Of a stretch of 64,000 bases of DNA, positions 9,528-20,120 are shown piece by piece. The stretch comes from Lenzites betulinus (Eukaryota > Basidiomycota > Agaricomycetes > Polyporales > Polyporaceae). Positions within the stretch are counted from its first letter, which is position 1. Each line of letters starts with the position of its first letter. The stretch is taken from NCBI GenBank assembly GCA_022264855.1, contig JABYQU010000021.1, positions 434,001 through 498,000 on the forward strand. Direction: 5' to 3'. The notes beneath the pieces are model-generated. The model saw only the letters and a list, made by a program, of their open reading frames with translations. It made no database searches and was not told the origin of the DNA. A program made the translations under genes and the position numbers.

Positions 9528-11267
9528 TCATACAACCTCCGCGATTCGCCAAGGCATGTCCACTGGGATATTTGGTCGGCGCACCAGGAGACCTGTAGCA
9601 CAAGCCCGGACAGGAAGGTCCCCAGACTCGGACAAACACACGAGATCCCTCGCGCTGCGTCCCGCCTTTTTGATCGCCTCCACAGGTAGCGCGAACACAC
9701 GGGCCCCCTTACGGATGGATGGGACGTGCTCGGCTCGCACGACGATCGTTCCAATCGGACAGGAGACTACAGCGAGATGCTGGAGTTTGTAGTGGGACCA
9801 TGCCATCGGTGCGGTTCGTGCATGGCGCATGTATGCGAGGCTGTCCTCTATTCCAGAGGGTATGTGGGTGGGATGACGCGGTCCATCGGCGTCCGGCAGC
9901 ATGCGCTGCTTGATGAGCATGAGCGCGTCTTGCAACAGAGACTCAGCAATCTCGTCGTGCTTGAGCATGGAAGAGAGCTCAGCAACGAGACCACTGGACA
10001 TCCCGAAGAGGAGATCCCAGATCTCGTCGGACAGCAGCCCCGATTGGCGAAGATGGTCGACGGTCTCCACAAGCGTGAGCGGACAGGTCAGCGAGTCGAC
10101 CTGGCCATAGTCACGGATGGGAAGCTTCACGCCCAGGGGTAAAGGATCACAGTCCGTGAGCGATGGAAGACCTGGCGAGTTCGTCCATCCAACACAGACG
10201 GCGAAAGGAGCGGTGAGAACAGCATGCGGGGTTGGAATGATTGCCGAGGAAACGTCACCCTCCCTGCGGTCGATGAGCGAAGACCATGGGATCCAGCTGA
10301 AGTCTCCGTTGACCGCGGCCGCCTGGAATAGCTCGCACAGCACCACGGTTAAAGGTTTCTCGTATGCCGCAGTGAGCCTGTCCTGTAGACCCACAACACC
10401 GAGCAGCGAGTATACGAGGTCGTGTTCGAGGGTCGCATTGCGCCGCCAAACGCACGCCATGGCCTCCCCGAGAGACATAGATCGCCCCATAGCTAGCGTC
10501 ATGGCAGACGTTGAGTCCCAAAATGCCCCACCGCGGCCGTAGATGACTTCACCGTAGAGGTGTGGGGGTGCGTTCTGTGCGAGTTGGGCAATCTTGAGTG
10601 CGTCTAGGATGGGGAGTCGATGACCATCATCGCCGACAAGGAAAGTATTGGGGTTGAGCGTCGCCTCCTGGAAGGTCCATGCGCGCTCCCACCAGCGATG
10701 CAGGAACAGGCGCTCAACATGGACATGCGAAGAGTGAGGCATGCAATAGAGGAGGACTAGTCTGCCCGTCCCCTTTCTCATGCTGTCCGCTACCCTGCCG
10801 TCCTCGATCACCTTGGAGAAGGCGTAGACAATCGCGCATACGTTCTGGTCCACAGTCTCGATGAGACACCAAACCTCGGCTGCCCCCCGGTAGATGTCGG
10901 TCATGCGCAGAAGCTCCGCCTGTTTTGCCTTCGTATCATCTTGCGGGATGCATATAGCATCTATCCAGAGAGGAGATTTCGTTCGGGAAGCAAGCCGTTC
11001 GATGATCTCCAGCGCCTGCTTCGTCACCCGACGGTCCCACTTTCGAACGTACGTCGGATTTACATCCCAGGTGTAAGAGATGGCGATGTAGGAGGCTGCA
11101 GGAACGTTAGGATCTTGTTCACACGGGACGAGTTGGCCATTGTGGACGAGGTGGCGCGGGCGTGCATAGGGAGAATTGTAGGTGACCACTGGGGTTTCGG
11201 GGGTCGCTACCACAGGTTCCGCGGGTACATTTGGGGTAGTTTCCACGCACGAGTTTTGCCTTTCCAT
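9528..11267 (-). CDS. HET-domain (heterokaryon incompatibility) protein, copy 2
   Basis: A single uninterrupted 579-codon frame starting MERQNSCVETTPNVPAEPVV. HET motifs are YIAISYTWDVNP, PLWIDAICIPQDDTKAK, MTDIYRGAAEVWCLIET and RWWERAWTFQEATLNPNTF. The C-terminal half contains AMACVWRRNATLEHDLVYSLLGVVGL and ends MPWRIAEVV. It is colinear with copy 1 throughout but clearly diverged, and it lacks the small 5' intron of copy 1. The N-terminal tail (about 40 aa, Pro/Thr/Val-rich) differs from copy 1. Rapid divergence between tandem HET copies is what one expects of non-self-recognition loci. The function is inferred from the domain only. Confidence 0.93.
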   Translation of the reverse strand: MERQNSCVETTPNVPAEPVVATPETPVVTYNSPYARPRHLVHNGQLVPCEQDPNVPAASYIAISYTWDVNPTYVRKWDRRVTKQALEIIERLASRTKSPLWIDAICIPQDDTKAKQAELLRMTDIYRGAAEVWCLIETVDQNVCAIVYAFSKVIEDGRVADSMRKGTGRLVLLYCMPHSSHVHVERLFLHRWWERAWTFQEATLNPNTFLVGDDGHRLPILDALKIAQLAQNAPPHLYGEVIYGRGGAFWDSTSAMTLAMGRSMSLGEAMACVWRRNATLEHDLVYSLLGVVGLQDRLTAAYEKPLTVVLCELFQAAAVNGDFSWIPWSSLIDRREGDVSSAIIPTPHAVLTAPFAVCVGWTNSPGLPSLTDCDPLPLGVKLPIRDYGQVDSLTCPLTLVETVDHLRQSGLLSDEIWDLLFGMSSGLVAELSSMLKHDEIAESLLQDALMLIKQRMLPDADGPRHPTHIPSGIEDSLAYMRHARTAPMAWSHYKLQHLAVVSCPIGTIVVRAEHVPSIRKGARVFALPVEAIKKAGRSARDLVCLSESGDLPVRACATGLLVRRPNIPVDMPWRIAEVV

Positions 11268-12346
11268 AAGTTCAGATCTGCTGTACAGAGCAATATGGTT
11301 CCAGCTACAGACAACTGTTCCGCTGCGAGTTCACCCAACCTTTCGGTCCATAGAGACTCGGGGGCTGGCGACATGTCGAAAGGGGCTTCTAGCAGGCGCG
11401 GAGAGTCGATTATGGAAGGTACGTGTGTATCAACTTGAGCGTCGAGTGTGGGTGTCGGAGATCTCATGGTTCGATGTGAGTCTTTGCCATACCCAACACC
11501 TTAGTCGAGAACCAATCACCTGTCGTGGTATTGGTGATGATGAATTGGTATGTGGTTCGGGAGGGTGGGCCCGGCGAATGTAGGGTAATTTGCATCAGCC
11601 ATAGCTGTGGGCTGACATGGAGAGCGACGCCTGAATATGCTGGCACGCAGTGTCAGAAATTTCAGGTTACCACCGTATACATGTGGCCAACTTACTGTAT
11701 CACGCTGGTGGCATATTTCATGATTGTAATTTGTTTACGACTCCGGCGTAATGAAGCGTGTTCATCGAGTCCCTGGTTGTTGGAAAAGTTACTAGGGCCC
11801 CCTGTATGGGCGCCTCTTCGTGATGCAGCGAACGGCGTTGTCTGCCGAAGCAGGAAAACATAGCAGCTGTGAGGGGGTCGTCGTAAATCGTGGTGCGATA
11901 AGCCTTGAAGGGAGCGCTCTTGCATGCTGGCGGACGCGAGGAATGCATGTCAAAGATGCAGGCGGACTATGGCATGCGCCCACGTGTATCTCCCGTCACG
12001 ATCAACGTTTGACCACCTATAACGAATGGCCGGAAGAATCTGTGAATATAGTTGTAGTATGTACGTACCTGGCCAAGCGACTGGGGAGCAGTCTGGGAGC
12101 TGTCACTGAGGACTTCGCATATCTTCCTGCACCAGTCTGACGCGATTACAGACGTATGCATACGATCACAGACAGGGTGGCCCGCTCTGGAGTAGTAACA
12201 GAGGCGCAATTTGTGAGGCTCCGGAGGTGCATACACCGGGTGTACAGCCAGCTGTCGTGATCCGCTGCGTTGCATGACTTTTGCCAGCCTCTTGCGCACG
12301 AGAGGTATGATGTCAAGAAGCCGGAGCACGATGCATTGCGAACAGT
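11268..12346. other. Intergenic spacer, no gene seen
   Basis: About 1.08 kb upstream of the second HET gene and downstream of the NDUFS5-like gene. Open frames on both strands are short, overlapping and without motifs. Confidence 0.5.
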
Positions 12347-12899
12347 CTACTTCGAATGTGCAGCTTCTCCACGTGATATGAGGCCGACACCGACAATCAC
12401 GCCGTCAGCGAGGATGTCCGCAGCCTTGCGTCCTTCATGCGCCTGGTGCTCCGCCTTGCGGATGAACTCGGCCTTGACCGTCTTTGCACGGGCAATCTGG
12501 TGATGGAATGGGCGCGAAGAAGAGGGGATGTTACAGGATGATTAGGAGGGCGTGCTGTATGGTATTGCATGCCACGTACCTCCTTCGTGTGGTGAAGGCA
12601 CTCTAGGTAGTCTTCTACCTGCGCAGAGCACTTGCTTGGCACGTCCGTCTGGGCGTAGCACTACGAAGGTGTAGCGGAATCAGTCTTCAGTTCGCCTTCA
12701 GATATAATAGAAACGCACCTTCGAGAATTCCTGCCAGTACGCAAAGCAGCGGGAGACACCTGCGAGAGTCCGTTCACGCTATGAGTCCCACCGGTTGGAT
12801 CCGAACAAGCGCACCTCCGTGGTAGCCAAAACCAGACTATATGCGCTGCTCGTCAGTCTTCCAGCCCAGCACACCGAAGTCTCAGGGACGTACGGCCAT
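12347..12899 (-). CDS. NDUFS5: NADH:ubiquinone oxidoreductase NDUFS5-like subunit (twin CX9C)
   Basis: A small gene of 99 aa in five exons: 12899-12894 (just ATG GCC), 12836-12815 (22 nt), 12759-12719, 12660-12580 and 12496-12347. Splicing gives MASGFGYHGGVSRCFAYWQE, then FSKCYAQTDVPSKCSAQVED, YLECLHHTKEIARAKTVKAE and a short helical tail. Two CX9C pairs (RCFAYWQEFSKC and KCSAQVEDYLEC) are the CHCH disulphide hairpins imported by the Mia40 pathway into the intermembrane space, and YLECLHHTKE is characteristic of NDUFS5, an accessory subunit of the complex I membrane arm. The 6-nt and 22-nt exons make the gene easy to miss. It is head to head with a Get5-like gene across about 250 bp. Confidence 0.9.
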
Positions 12900-13153
12900 C
12901 GTTCACAGAGTCGAATGAAGCAGAACTGCAAGTTGGTGGCCGTTGTGGACTTGGTCGTTGGCGTCGGCGAAGGGGATGTGACAGCTGTCACACCGTTACT
13001 CAACTCACGTGACAAGACAGGCATAATGGGCGTCTCCTCCTGCTCACCGCCACACTACTCCGCAACCTGCAGGCTCGCGTCGCGTACGGAACACCGCACT
13101 GCTGCTTGCAAGCTCCCGTCACGGCCCTTTGCTAGCTCTGAATCACTGCGAAT
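12900..13153. promoter_or_regulatory. Putative bidirectional promoter (NDUFS5-like / Get5-like)
   Basis: Only 254 bp separate the two divergent start codons, so both promoters must lie here. I see no TATA box. The region holds a GGACTTGGTCGTTGGCGTCGG stretch and a short CA/CT-rich tract, but no operator I can name. Confidence 0.5.
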
Positions 13154-14261
13154 ATGTCCGAACAGGCTGAGCTCGCGTTTGTCAAGACTTTCACGAAAGC
13201 CATCGCGTCCCAACCGGTCGTGTACGGGAACGATTATCAGACATCCCCGGAGAACGAGCTGAGAAGGGTTCCTGTACTGCCCGTACGTCAAATTCATACG
13301 AAGCAATCTCGTATATGTGTCATCGTCATAAATATTGACGCTTATATGCGGCTCTGCGTGCTGTCAGATCGATTTACCGCCTCCCCCAGAACGTCATGTT
13401 ACGGTATCTGCTCCGACAGGTATGTCCACGCCACCGGGTGGCCCATGTCTTTCGTATTGCACATTCTAATGTACGATGCGCACTCTAGGGTCCATAAGCG
13501 TGACCTTCAAGTCAACAAAGCCCGTACAATCCTACACCCTCGACTTGCAGCCAACAGATACCATCGCGCAAATCAAGGCTCAGCTCGCTGCCGTTCCCGG
13601 TGCACCCCCAGCCGATGTGCAAAGGCTGCTGCTAAAGGGGAAAGCGCTCGCAGATTCGAAACTGCTGCGCGAGTACGCTGTCAAGGATGGGGATACCGTC
13701 AACCTCATGGTCAAACCGGGCTTCGACTGGGATCCCGCCAAGACCGCTGCCGAGTCCTCTTCCGCAGCTGCTGTGGTCACGGAGAGCGAATCAAGCACGT
13801 TGCTCCCTGCTCCTGAAGCAAAGACGCGTTCTGGACATGGGCGTATACCGTCTGTAGTGCTCTCGCCCTCACCGTCACTCACGCCAAGTCCCGGGGAGGT
13901 GCTCGTCGATATCCCCCTCGTACTCGACGCGTCCACTATCCCCGCCTCGCCCTCGGCTGTCGTTACAGAGACGTCATACCACACCAAACTCTCTCAGCCA
14001 GCATTTTGGGAACACCTGTACACGTTCCTTGGGTGAGTGTCGCGTCTCCTTGATTCTCACCTTCACTTCCCCTATATGCGGACGTTGAGACGGCTGTTAA
14101 TCCATATACTAACCTACAATTGCAGGGCGGAGTTCCCAAATCCGAGCGACGCTGCTACGGCTTGGGAGGACTTCTTCTGTGCAAGCAAGGGCAACTTGTC
14201 TGTGAGCGAGATCGCAAAGATCCGCGACGCCATTGGCGTCATCGGCATGGCTGGTACCTAG
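13154..14261 (+). CDS. get5: Get5/UBL4A-like ubiquitin-like protein (GET/TRC pathway)
   Basis: Four exons: 13154-13282, 13368-13419, 13489-14032 and 14126-14261, giving 286 aa. The N-terminal segment (MSEQAELAFVKTFTKAIASQ) resembles the Get4-binding region of Get5. Then comes a ubiquitin-like fold (about residues 60-135: SISVTFKSTKPVQSYTLDL, AQLAAVPGAPPADVQRLLLK, YAVKDGDTVNLMVKPG) without a terminal Gly-Gly, so it is not conjugated. A Ser/Pro-rich linker follows, and the C-terminal helical segment (PAFWEHLYTFLG ... AWEDFFCASKGNLSVSEIAKI) matches the position of the Get5 homodimerisation domain. Get5 with Get4 hands tail-anchored proteins from Sgt2 to Get3. The domain order fits the family; sequence similarity outside the Ubl is weak, so another Ubl adaptor is possible. 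Confidence 0.78.
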
Positions 14262-16269
14262 GTCCACTTTACGAATGAAGTGCCCAGATAAGCGAATGCT
14301 CCGAATTTGGTCCCGCGGCCTTTTCCCATCCACTAGGGTGTTCCGATATTTTCGCTTTTTGGGATCAAGGCAAGAGGTGTGGTGGCTCGGACGAGAGGAT
14401 GGTCGTGTGCCAGGTATAAGGACACTTGGGAACGTGGACGGGACGGATTGGTGGTCGATATTCTTCAGCAACAGGTGTGAATCTCCATACGCATATGCAA
14501 AACATTTCATTGCAATCTGTGTTAGAGTCTGAGACTAGCAGAATTACGATACGGTGCCTAGCAATAGTCCCGGTGAGTCTATGCTTAATGAGATGGTTCT
14601 GACGGCATTTCTACGCTCACAGATGCAGATTGCTTTCCACTCGCGGCTTCCACCAGCTTCCACCTTGATAATCTCTTGTGGGGTCTTGGAGCCCCTTGAC
14701 GTTCCGCACCAACCTGCACCATTATCGAGCTCGGCGAGGCTCGGCGCTGTCTTGGACCTGGCCTGAGCTCAGCCCAGACAGCCCGAGCAAAAACGCGTCT
14801 CTGGATCGCTCACTTATCGCGCCGGCCTCGAGCTCCGTTTCCCCACAACAGCTTATCTCCCCCTCCCAATCCGTGCTACGGCGTTTCAGCCAGCACAGCA
14901 TGTTCCTCTGGGCTGGATGGTGCCTTGTGCGCCCATGTTGCGCGCCTTCGTCGTGCAGGGCGAGGCACAAAATACTGGCTTGGCATCTCGCGATCTCGAT
15001 CACCCTCTCGTGCGACTCAATCGTCCTCGCCCTGGCATCATCTGGATGCTCTCACGCGGGTTGGACCGGGAGTTGAAGTGGTGCACCATGTCTTCGGAGT
15101 CATTATGTCGGCGGCGGGCGAGTGCGTCGCCCGACCCAGTCCCTCCACCGATTGAGAGACGCCTGGACCCGCGCTGCAGCGCTCCGGGTTACTCTGCGAG
15201 CACGCTGAACGACTCATCCCGAGCGTCGCGTCCACCGCGCGGTGCAGCGATCGCGCTCGAGGCGGGGCGGTCGGGGGACGGGAGACGACGGTCCAGGGCG
15301 GCCGGCGGCCCCGCCGTCGGGCACATAGGGGGCGACGCAATACTCCGGGAGGGCGTGGCGGCGGGATGATCGCCGTACGCAGGCGGGTTCACCAACAGCC
15401 AGCGCGGTGGCCGCCGATCGGATGAATCGACCCACATGCTGCACGTCTCGTATGCACAATGTGCCCGTGCGTATATGTTTCTGCTCTGCGATCGACATTA
15501 ACGCGCGTACTGACAATTTCGAGTGCAAAGTTTTTGAGCGTTTCAGCGAGCAGCATATGCCGCTTTGGGCGTGCGGATGTCGGGATACCCGCTGCGGAGT
15601 GTGCAGAAATGGCAGGGGAGGTAAGCAATTTACCTGGGGGAGGTCTGGGTGTGCGTCGAGTGGACGAACACTGGAAGCAGGTCTCGCGAGCACGCCCGGA
15701 CGGAACTCAGGCCTCAAGATCACGGACGATCTGGCGAAAATCACGAATGTGCGGTCTATCAGCGCAAGGCCGCGCGCGATAGAGCCGTATGCACGTCAGG
15801 GAAGCCAATGAACGGCGGGCGGCGCACGCGACGAGATGCGACGGCATGGGCAACCAGTGTGCGCTCGGCGAGAGGAGTGGAGGAGCTTGGCGGAGTGGGT
15901 GGTCCCTGTGCACCACATGGACGCACGCCGTCGCTGTCTCTGCGGTGTCGCTGGTGCGCACGAGTGGCGCTCCCATCACCGGTGTGGCAAGCGGGCAGAG
16001 ATCGCTCGTCATGAGATGGCATCTTGCCCCGCGTGCGCCTCGAATTTCCTCGTACCCGAGTATCTCGCATCGGCGCGGGACTCGCCCGGTGCCTCAGTCA
16101 GGACTCCGCCTGGCCGTCCCCCCGCACCAGGCTATATATTCGACCCCGTCCGCACTCCCCGGCCGCGTTCGTCCCTTGGCCACCCCCCCGATCCTTGCAC
16201 TCATCCTGCTCTGGTCCCCCAGCCGCCCTCACTGCATCTGTTGCTAGTGTTGCTGCAAGCGCTGCCGCC
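14262..16269. other. Large GC-rich spacer, no gene recognised
   Basis: About 2 kb between the Get5-like gene and the OPT transporter. It contains several 100-180 codon open frames on both strands (for example 14917-15369 plus, 15214-15744 minus). None has a recognisable motif, start context or splice structure, and their overlap in GC-rich sequence suggests chance. The 3' end holds the OPT promoter. Confidence 0.5.
16133..16140 (+). promoter_or_regulatory. TATA box of the OPT transporter gene
   Basis: TATATATT about 130 bp upstream of the OPT start codon, in an otherwise GC-rich context, followed by a C/T-rich leader. Position and sequence fit a core promoter. Confidence 0.55.
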
Positions 16270-19200
16270 ATGACTACCACATACGAACCCGAGAGCGGGC
16301 TCAATGAGCTTCGCCAACGCGAGAGCGTCTCCAGCTCGGACGACGAGAAGCACCCCAAGGTCACCCATGAGGAGTTCGAGCCCGACACCCACGACATGTG
16401 AGTATCCGGTCGCTGTTCCAGGTGCACGAGAAGATTGACGGGGGCTGTGCAGCACCAAGCCTTTCCCCATAGACCCGGATGAAATGATTGAGACCCACCA
16501 GCTCACTTTCCGGTGAGCAACCCATCGCCTATGCATGATGGAGAACAATCCCGTGCTGATGCGCGGGACGACCAGTGCGGTTTTCGTGGGTTGCGTTTTG
16601 GGCGCGGTCGGTGAGTAGCGTTACCGAGCTGCTGCCAAGCACATTGATTGAACCATGTGTAGTTGGTGCATCCAACATCTACCTCGGCTTGAAGACGGGC
16701 TTCACGTTCGGTCCCCAGGTGAGTCGCACGCGTCAGCTTCTATCTTGCCGCATGTTCCTAATTGCACCGTTATCTAGCTCTTTGGCGTACGCATATTCCC
16801 TATTTCATCCGTACAGAGCAGATGCTCACATGGTTTATGGTTCGTTTCGCCTGACAGGCCATTTTCGGCTATGCGATCATCAAACCCCTCTCCAAGGCCC
16901 TGCCAGAGTCCGGCCTCCTCGGACGTCTCCTCGGTGGCCCATTCGGCCCCAAGGAGAACTGCACGGTCCAGTCCGCCGCCACTGGTACGCCGCCCACGTG
17001 CCATTTTCCCTTGTAGCATTGTGACTTACCAAAATCTCCATCAGCGGCTGGTGGTATCGGTATCCTCTTCGTCTCCGCCGTCCCGGCGATGTACCGGCTT
17101 AACCTGCTTTCGGCCCTCCCCAAGACGGACATTGGCAAACTCATCGCCCTGACGTGTTGCGCCGGTTTCTACGGCGTGTTCTTCGTCATCCCCCTCCGCA
17201 AGTACTACATCGTCAAGCAGAAGCTCACTTTCCCGACGCCTGCTGCCACCGCAATCACCATCCGCGCGCTGCACAACAGCCAAACGGGCGCAATTGCGGC
17301 GCGCAAGAAGTCTCTGGCGCTGCTCTATGCCTTCCTCATCGTCTTCGTCTACAAGGTGATGACCGGGTACGCTCCCGGTCTCATCTTCGACTGGCACATC
17401 GGCTGGACGCTGTACCGCCTCGGGTTCACGAGCATCATCGCGCTCGAGAACTACGGCTGGTTCATTGAGTGTGCGTCCCTCTCTCCATCCGTGGATTTTT
17501 GAAGCGGCAGCTAAAAGATTGATTCTAGTCACTCCCGCGTTCTTCGGTGCCGGTATGCTTTCCGGTCTTAACGCCAGTTGGAGTTTCCGTGAGTATTACT
17601 CGAATTCTTTCGACGTGACAATTGCTAATTTCTGTTCAGTCGGCGGCTCGGTTTTGGCCTGGGGTATCAGTACGTGTACATTATTGCCCTTGTCAGGACT
17701 TGTAACTTACCCCTCCGTAGTCGCACCTTCACTGGTCAAGAACGGCCTCGCATTCGGCACGCCTACCTCCGACGAGTTCCCCCTCGTTTCCTACGTCGGT
17801 CTCTCCTTCTCGGACCCCAGCAAGTACACCTCCGCCCCCTCCCCTCGGTACTGGCTTCTCTGTGAGTTCCTAGATATTGCGCCGTTTATTGCATTCTCTT
17901 ACAATGCCGTTTTAGGGCCCGGTGTCCTGATGATGTTGTTGTACTCCTTCGCTGACCTCGGCATGAACTCCGGCGACATCATCCGCAGTAAGTATTTTTG
18001 TATGTATGGATAGTGGGTACAATCCTGATGCCTGCTCCTCCAGACATCCACAAGGCGGGCTTCAACTGGAACGTCCGCTCATGGTTCCGTGACGACCCCG
18101 ACTACAACGCTGAAGATGACGAGGATCTCTCCCCCCGCGAAGACCGTGTGCCCACTCTCTGGTGGACCGTCGGTCTCTTCCTCAGCATGGTCATGTCCTG
18201 CGCGATCCTCGCGACCATGTTCAACATGAACGTCGGCGAGGCCATCCTCTCCCTCGTCCTCGGCTTCGCGTTCTCCTTCATCGGCGTGCAGAGCGCGGGC
18301 ACCACCGACGTCAACCCCATCTCCACCGTCGCGAAGGCCACCCAGCTCATCTTCGGTGGTGTCAGCAAGGGTGCCGGCCTCGCCACCGGCCCCGCGCAGA
18401 CGGTCAACCTGACCGCCGGTGTCATCGCCGCCGGCTCCGCTGCCCAGTCCACCGACATGTGCGGTGACCTCAAGACCGGTTACCTCCTCCGCGCGAAGCC
18501 GCGCAACCAGTTCATCGCGCAGCTGTGCGGCGCCGTCGTCGCCATCTTCCTGAACGTCGGCCTCTTCATTCTGTTCACCACCGCCACCCCCTGCATCCTG
18601 CACCCCCCAGAGAGCGGCGAGTGCACGTACGGTGCGCCCAGTGTTAGCGCGTGGGCCGCTGTCGCCGTTGCCGTTACCGCGCCCAAGCTCCGTGAGTGTT
18701 ATCCGATGTTGTGTTCGTAAGCAGGGGCTGACCCTTCATTCATCTAGCCATCCCCAAGTCCTCTGGCTACACTGCGATCGCGCTCGGCATCTTCGCTGTC
18801 GTCTGCACCGTCGTCAAGTATCTTTGGATCCCCAAGAAGCACTGGCACTGGGTTCCCAACTGGAACGCCGTCGGCCTGGTATATTTTCCACCTCCGGTTA
18901 TCCTCGGAAGCGGTCATGCTGAAGTTGAGTGTTCGTAGGCCTTCGTCACGCCCCAGGTGTACTACTCCCTCGCTATGGGTGCCGGCTCCCTGTTCAACTT
19001 CTTCTGGGCACGGAGAAACCCCGCGGGCTTCGACATGTACATGTTCGCTGTTGCAGTACGTGTCCTTCTTACTTCTCGTCACGCCGCGGATACTGACCGT
19101 TGCTCTTTCAGGCGGGCATGCTTGCTGGCGAGGGTCTCGGTGGTGTGCTCCAAGCCCTCCTTGCCGTGGCGAAGGTGGACGGTGGCCGTAAGTGACGCTC

Positions 19201-19293
19201 GCCTCCTCCCCCAAGTTTGTCTTTGCTGATCAGCGTTTCCACTCAGTGTTCGGCACCGCCATCGGCTGCCCGGGGTTGGAGTTCTGTGGATAA
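16270..19293 (+). CDS. OPT-family oligopeptide/metal-chelate transporter
   Basis: Sixteen exons spliced in frame: 16270-16397, 16453-16512, 16576-16610, 16663-16718, 16778-16786, 16858-16984, 17045-17470, 17529-17588, 17640-17669, 17721-17861, 17916-17987, 18044-18691, 18748-18878, 18939-19055, 19112-19187 and 19247-19293, giving about 720 aa. After a charged cytoplasmic N terminus (EHPKVTHEEFEP style) come many hydrophobic helices with family blocks: VVGASNIYLGLKTGFTFG, FGAIFGYAIIKPLS, QKLTFPTPAATAITIRALH, ALENYGWFIEFTPAFFGAGM, GTPTSDEFPLVSY and SFIGVQSAGTTDVNPIS. These match OPT transporters, proton-coupled importers of peptides or metal-chelator complexes at the plasma membrane or vacuole. 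Substrate cannot be read from sequence. Exon 5 is only 9 nt (Leu-Phe-Gly), flanked by good splice sites and needed for the frame and for GPQLFGAIFG. Confidence 0.93.
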
Positions 19294-20120
19294 TCGCTCT
19301 GGGCTCCCGCATGTGTCGTGGTTTCCTCTCTCTTGGTGTCTGCGTGCACTGTAGGTACTACTAGTATATCCTAACGAGGCCCATCACTGGAGTGCGGAGG
19401 CCTTGCGCCCGCCCTTCCGATATGATGTATGTGAGTAGTCGCTGTAATGTAATAAGGCCTGCTATCATCTCCATGATTTTTGTCTGATGGCTTGCGAACG
19501 CCGAGGCGGCTATGCGAGACCGTACAATATCAGGGCATGCGTGTCAATCGTGATGTGTTGGTATTAATGCGGGGATGATAGGATGTCAGGGCACATTTTT
19601 GCTATGTAGAATTGCGCGCTTAAGCTTGCTTTCCACCTACTCCTCCGCGCTCCGTTCTCATCTGCATTCTTACTACAAACTGCTGTGCGTGGCCATCGGT
19701 CCTGCATGCCCTGCATTTGCTTTGGTATCGGAGCGCCGCGCGCGTCCACCACACAGCCTGGTCTTGGTGGTGATGTTCGTGGGTCATCTCCACTGGGGAT
19801 CCGGAGTTTAGTGGACTGTTTATTGACACCGCAGTGATGCCACTAGCAAAGATCAACTGACATGGCCAGAACACAGCGCTCCGTGCCGGGGTCAGCCGAT
19901 ATGGAGGTCCGAGGCAGCGCGTTCGAGGAGACCACGCACTCACCGGAATGCGGGGCTAGCCGACCGAGACCAACCCCTCGCTCTCGCCGGATGTAGACCA
20001 CCACGGCGATAATACCCCTCCTTTAAATAGTCCCGCCCGGTGAGCCTGTCCCCCCTCTCCTCTTCTCCCCCCCCCTCCCCCTTCCCCCTCTCGTTTACCA
20101 TACCCCAAGGCTCTTCAGCC
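19294..20120. other. Intergenic spacer with C/T-rich promoter tract
   Basis: About 830 bp, no gene seen. Just before the next gene there is a TATA-like TTTAAATA (20022-20029) and a long C/T-only run (about 20046-20095), typical of strongly expressed fungal genes. Confidence 0.55.

Noticed and set aside
14917..15744. Overlapping 130-180 codon frames on both strands in a GC-rich spacer
   Set aside because: No recognisable motifs, no splice structure and no start context. Long frames arise by chance at this GC content.
18079..18603. 174-codon minus-strand frame rich in Glu/Gly/Asp inside the OPT gene
   Set aside because: Antisense shadow of the transporter exon 12. Its biased composition follows from the codon use of the real gene.
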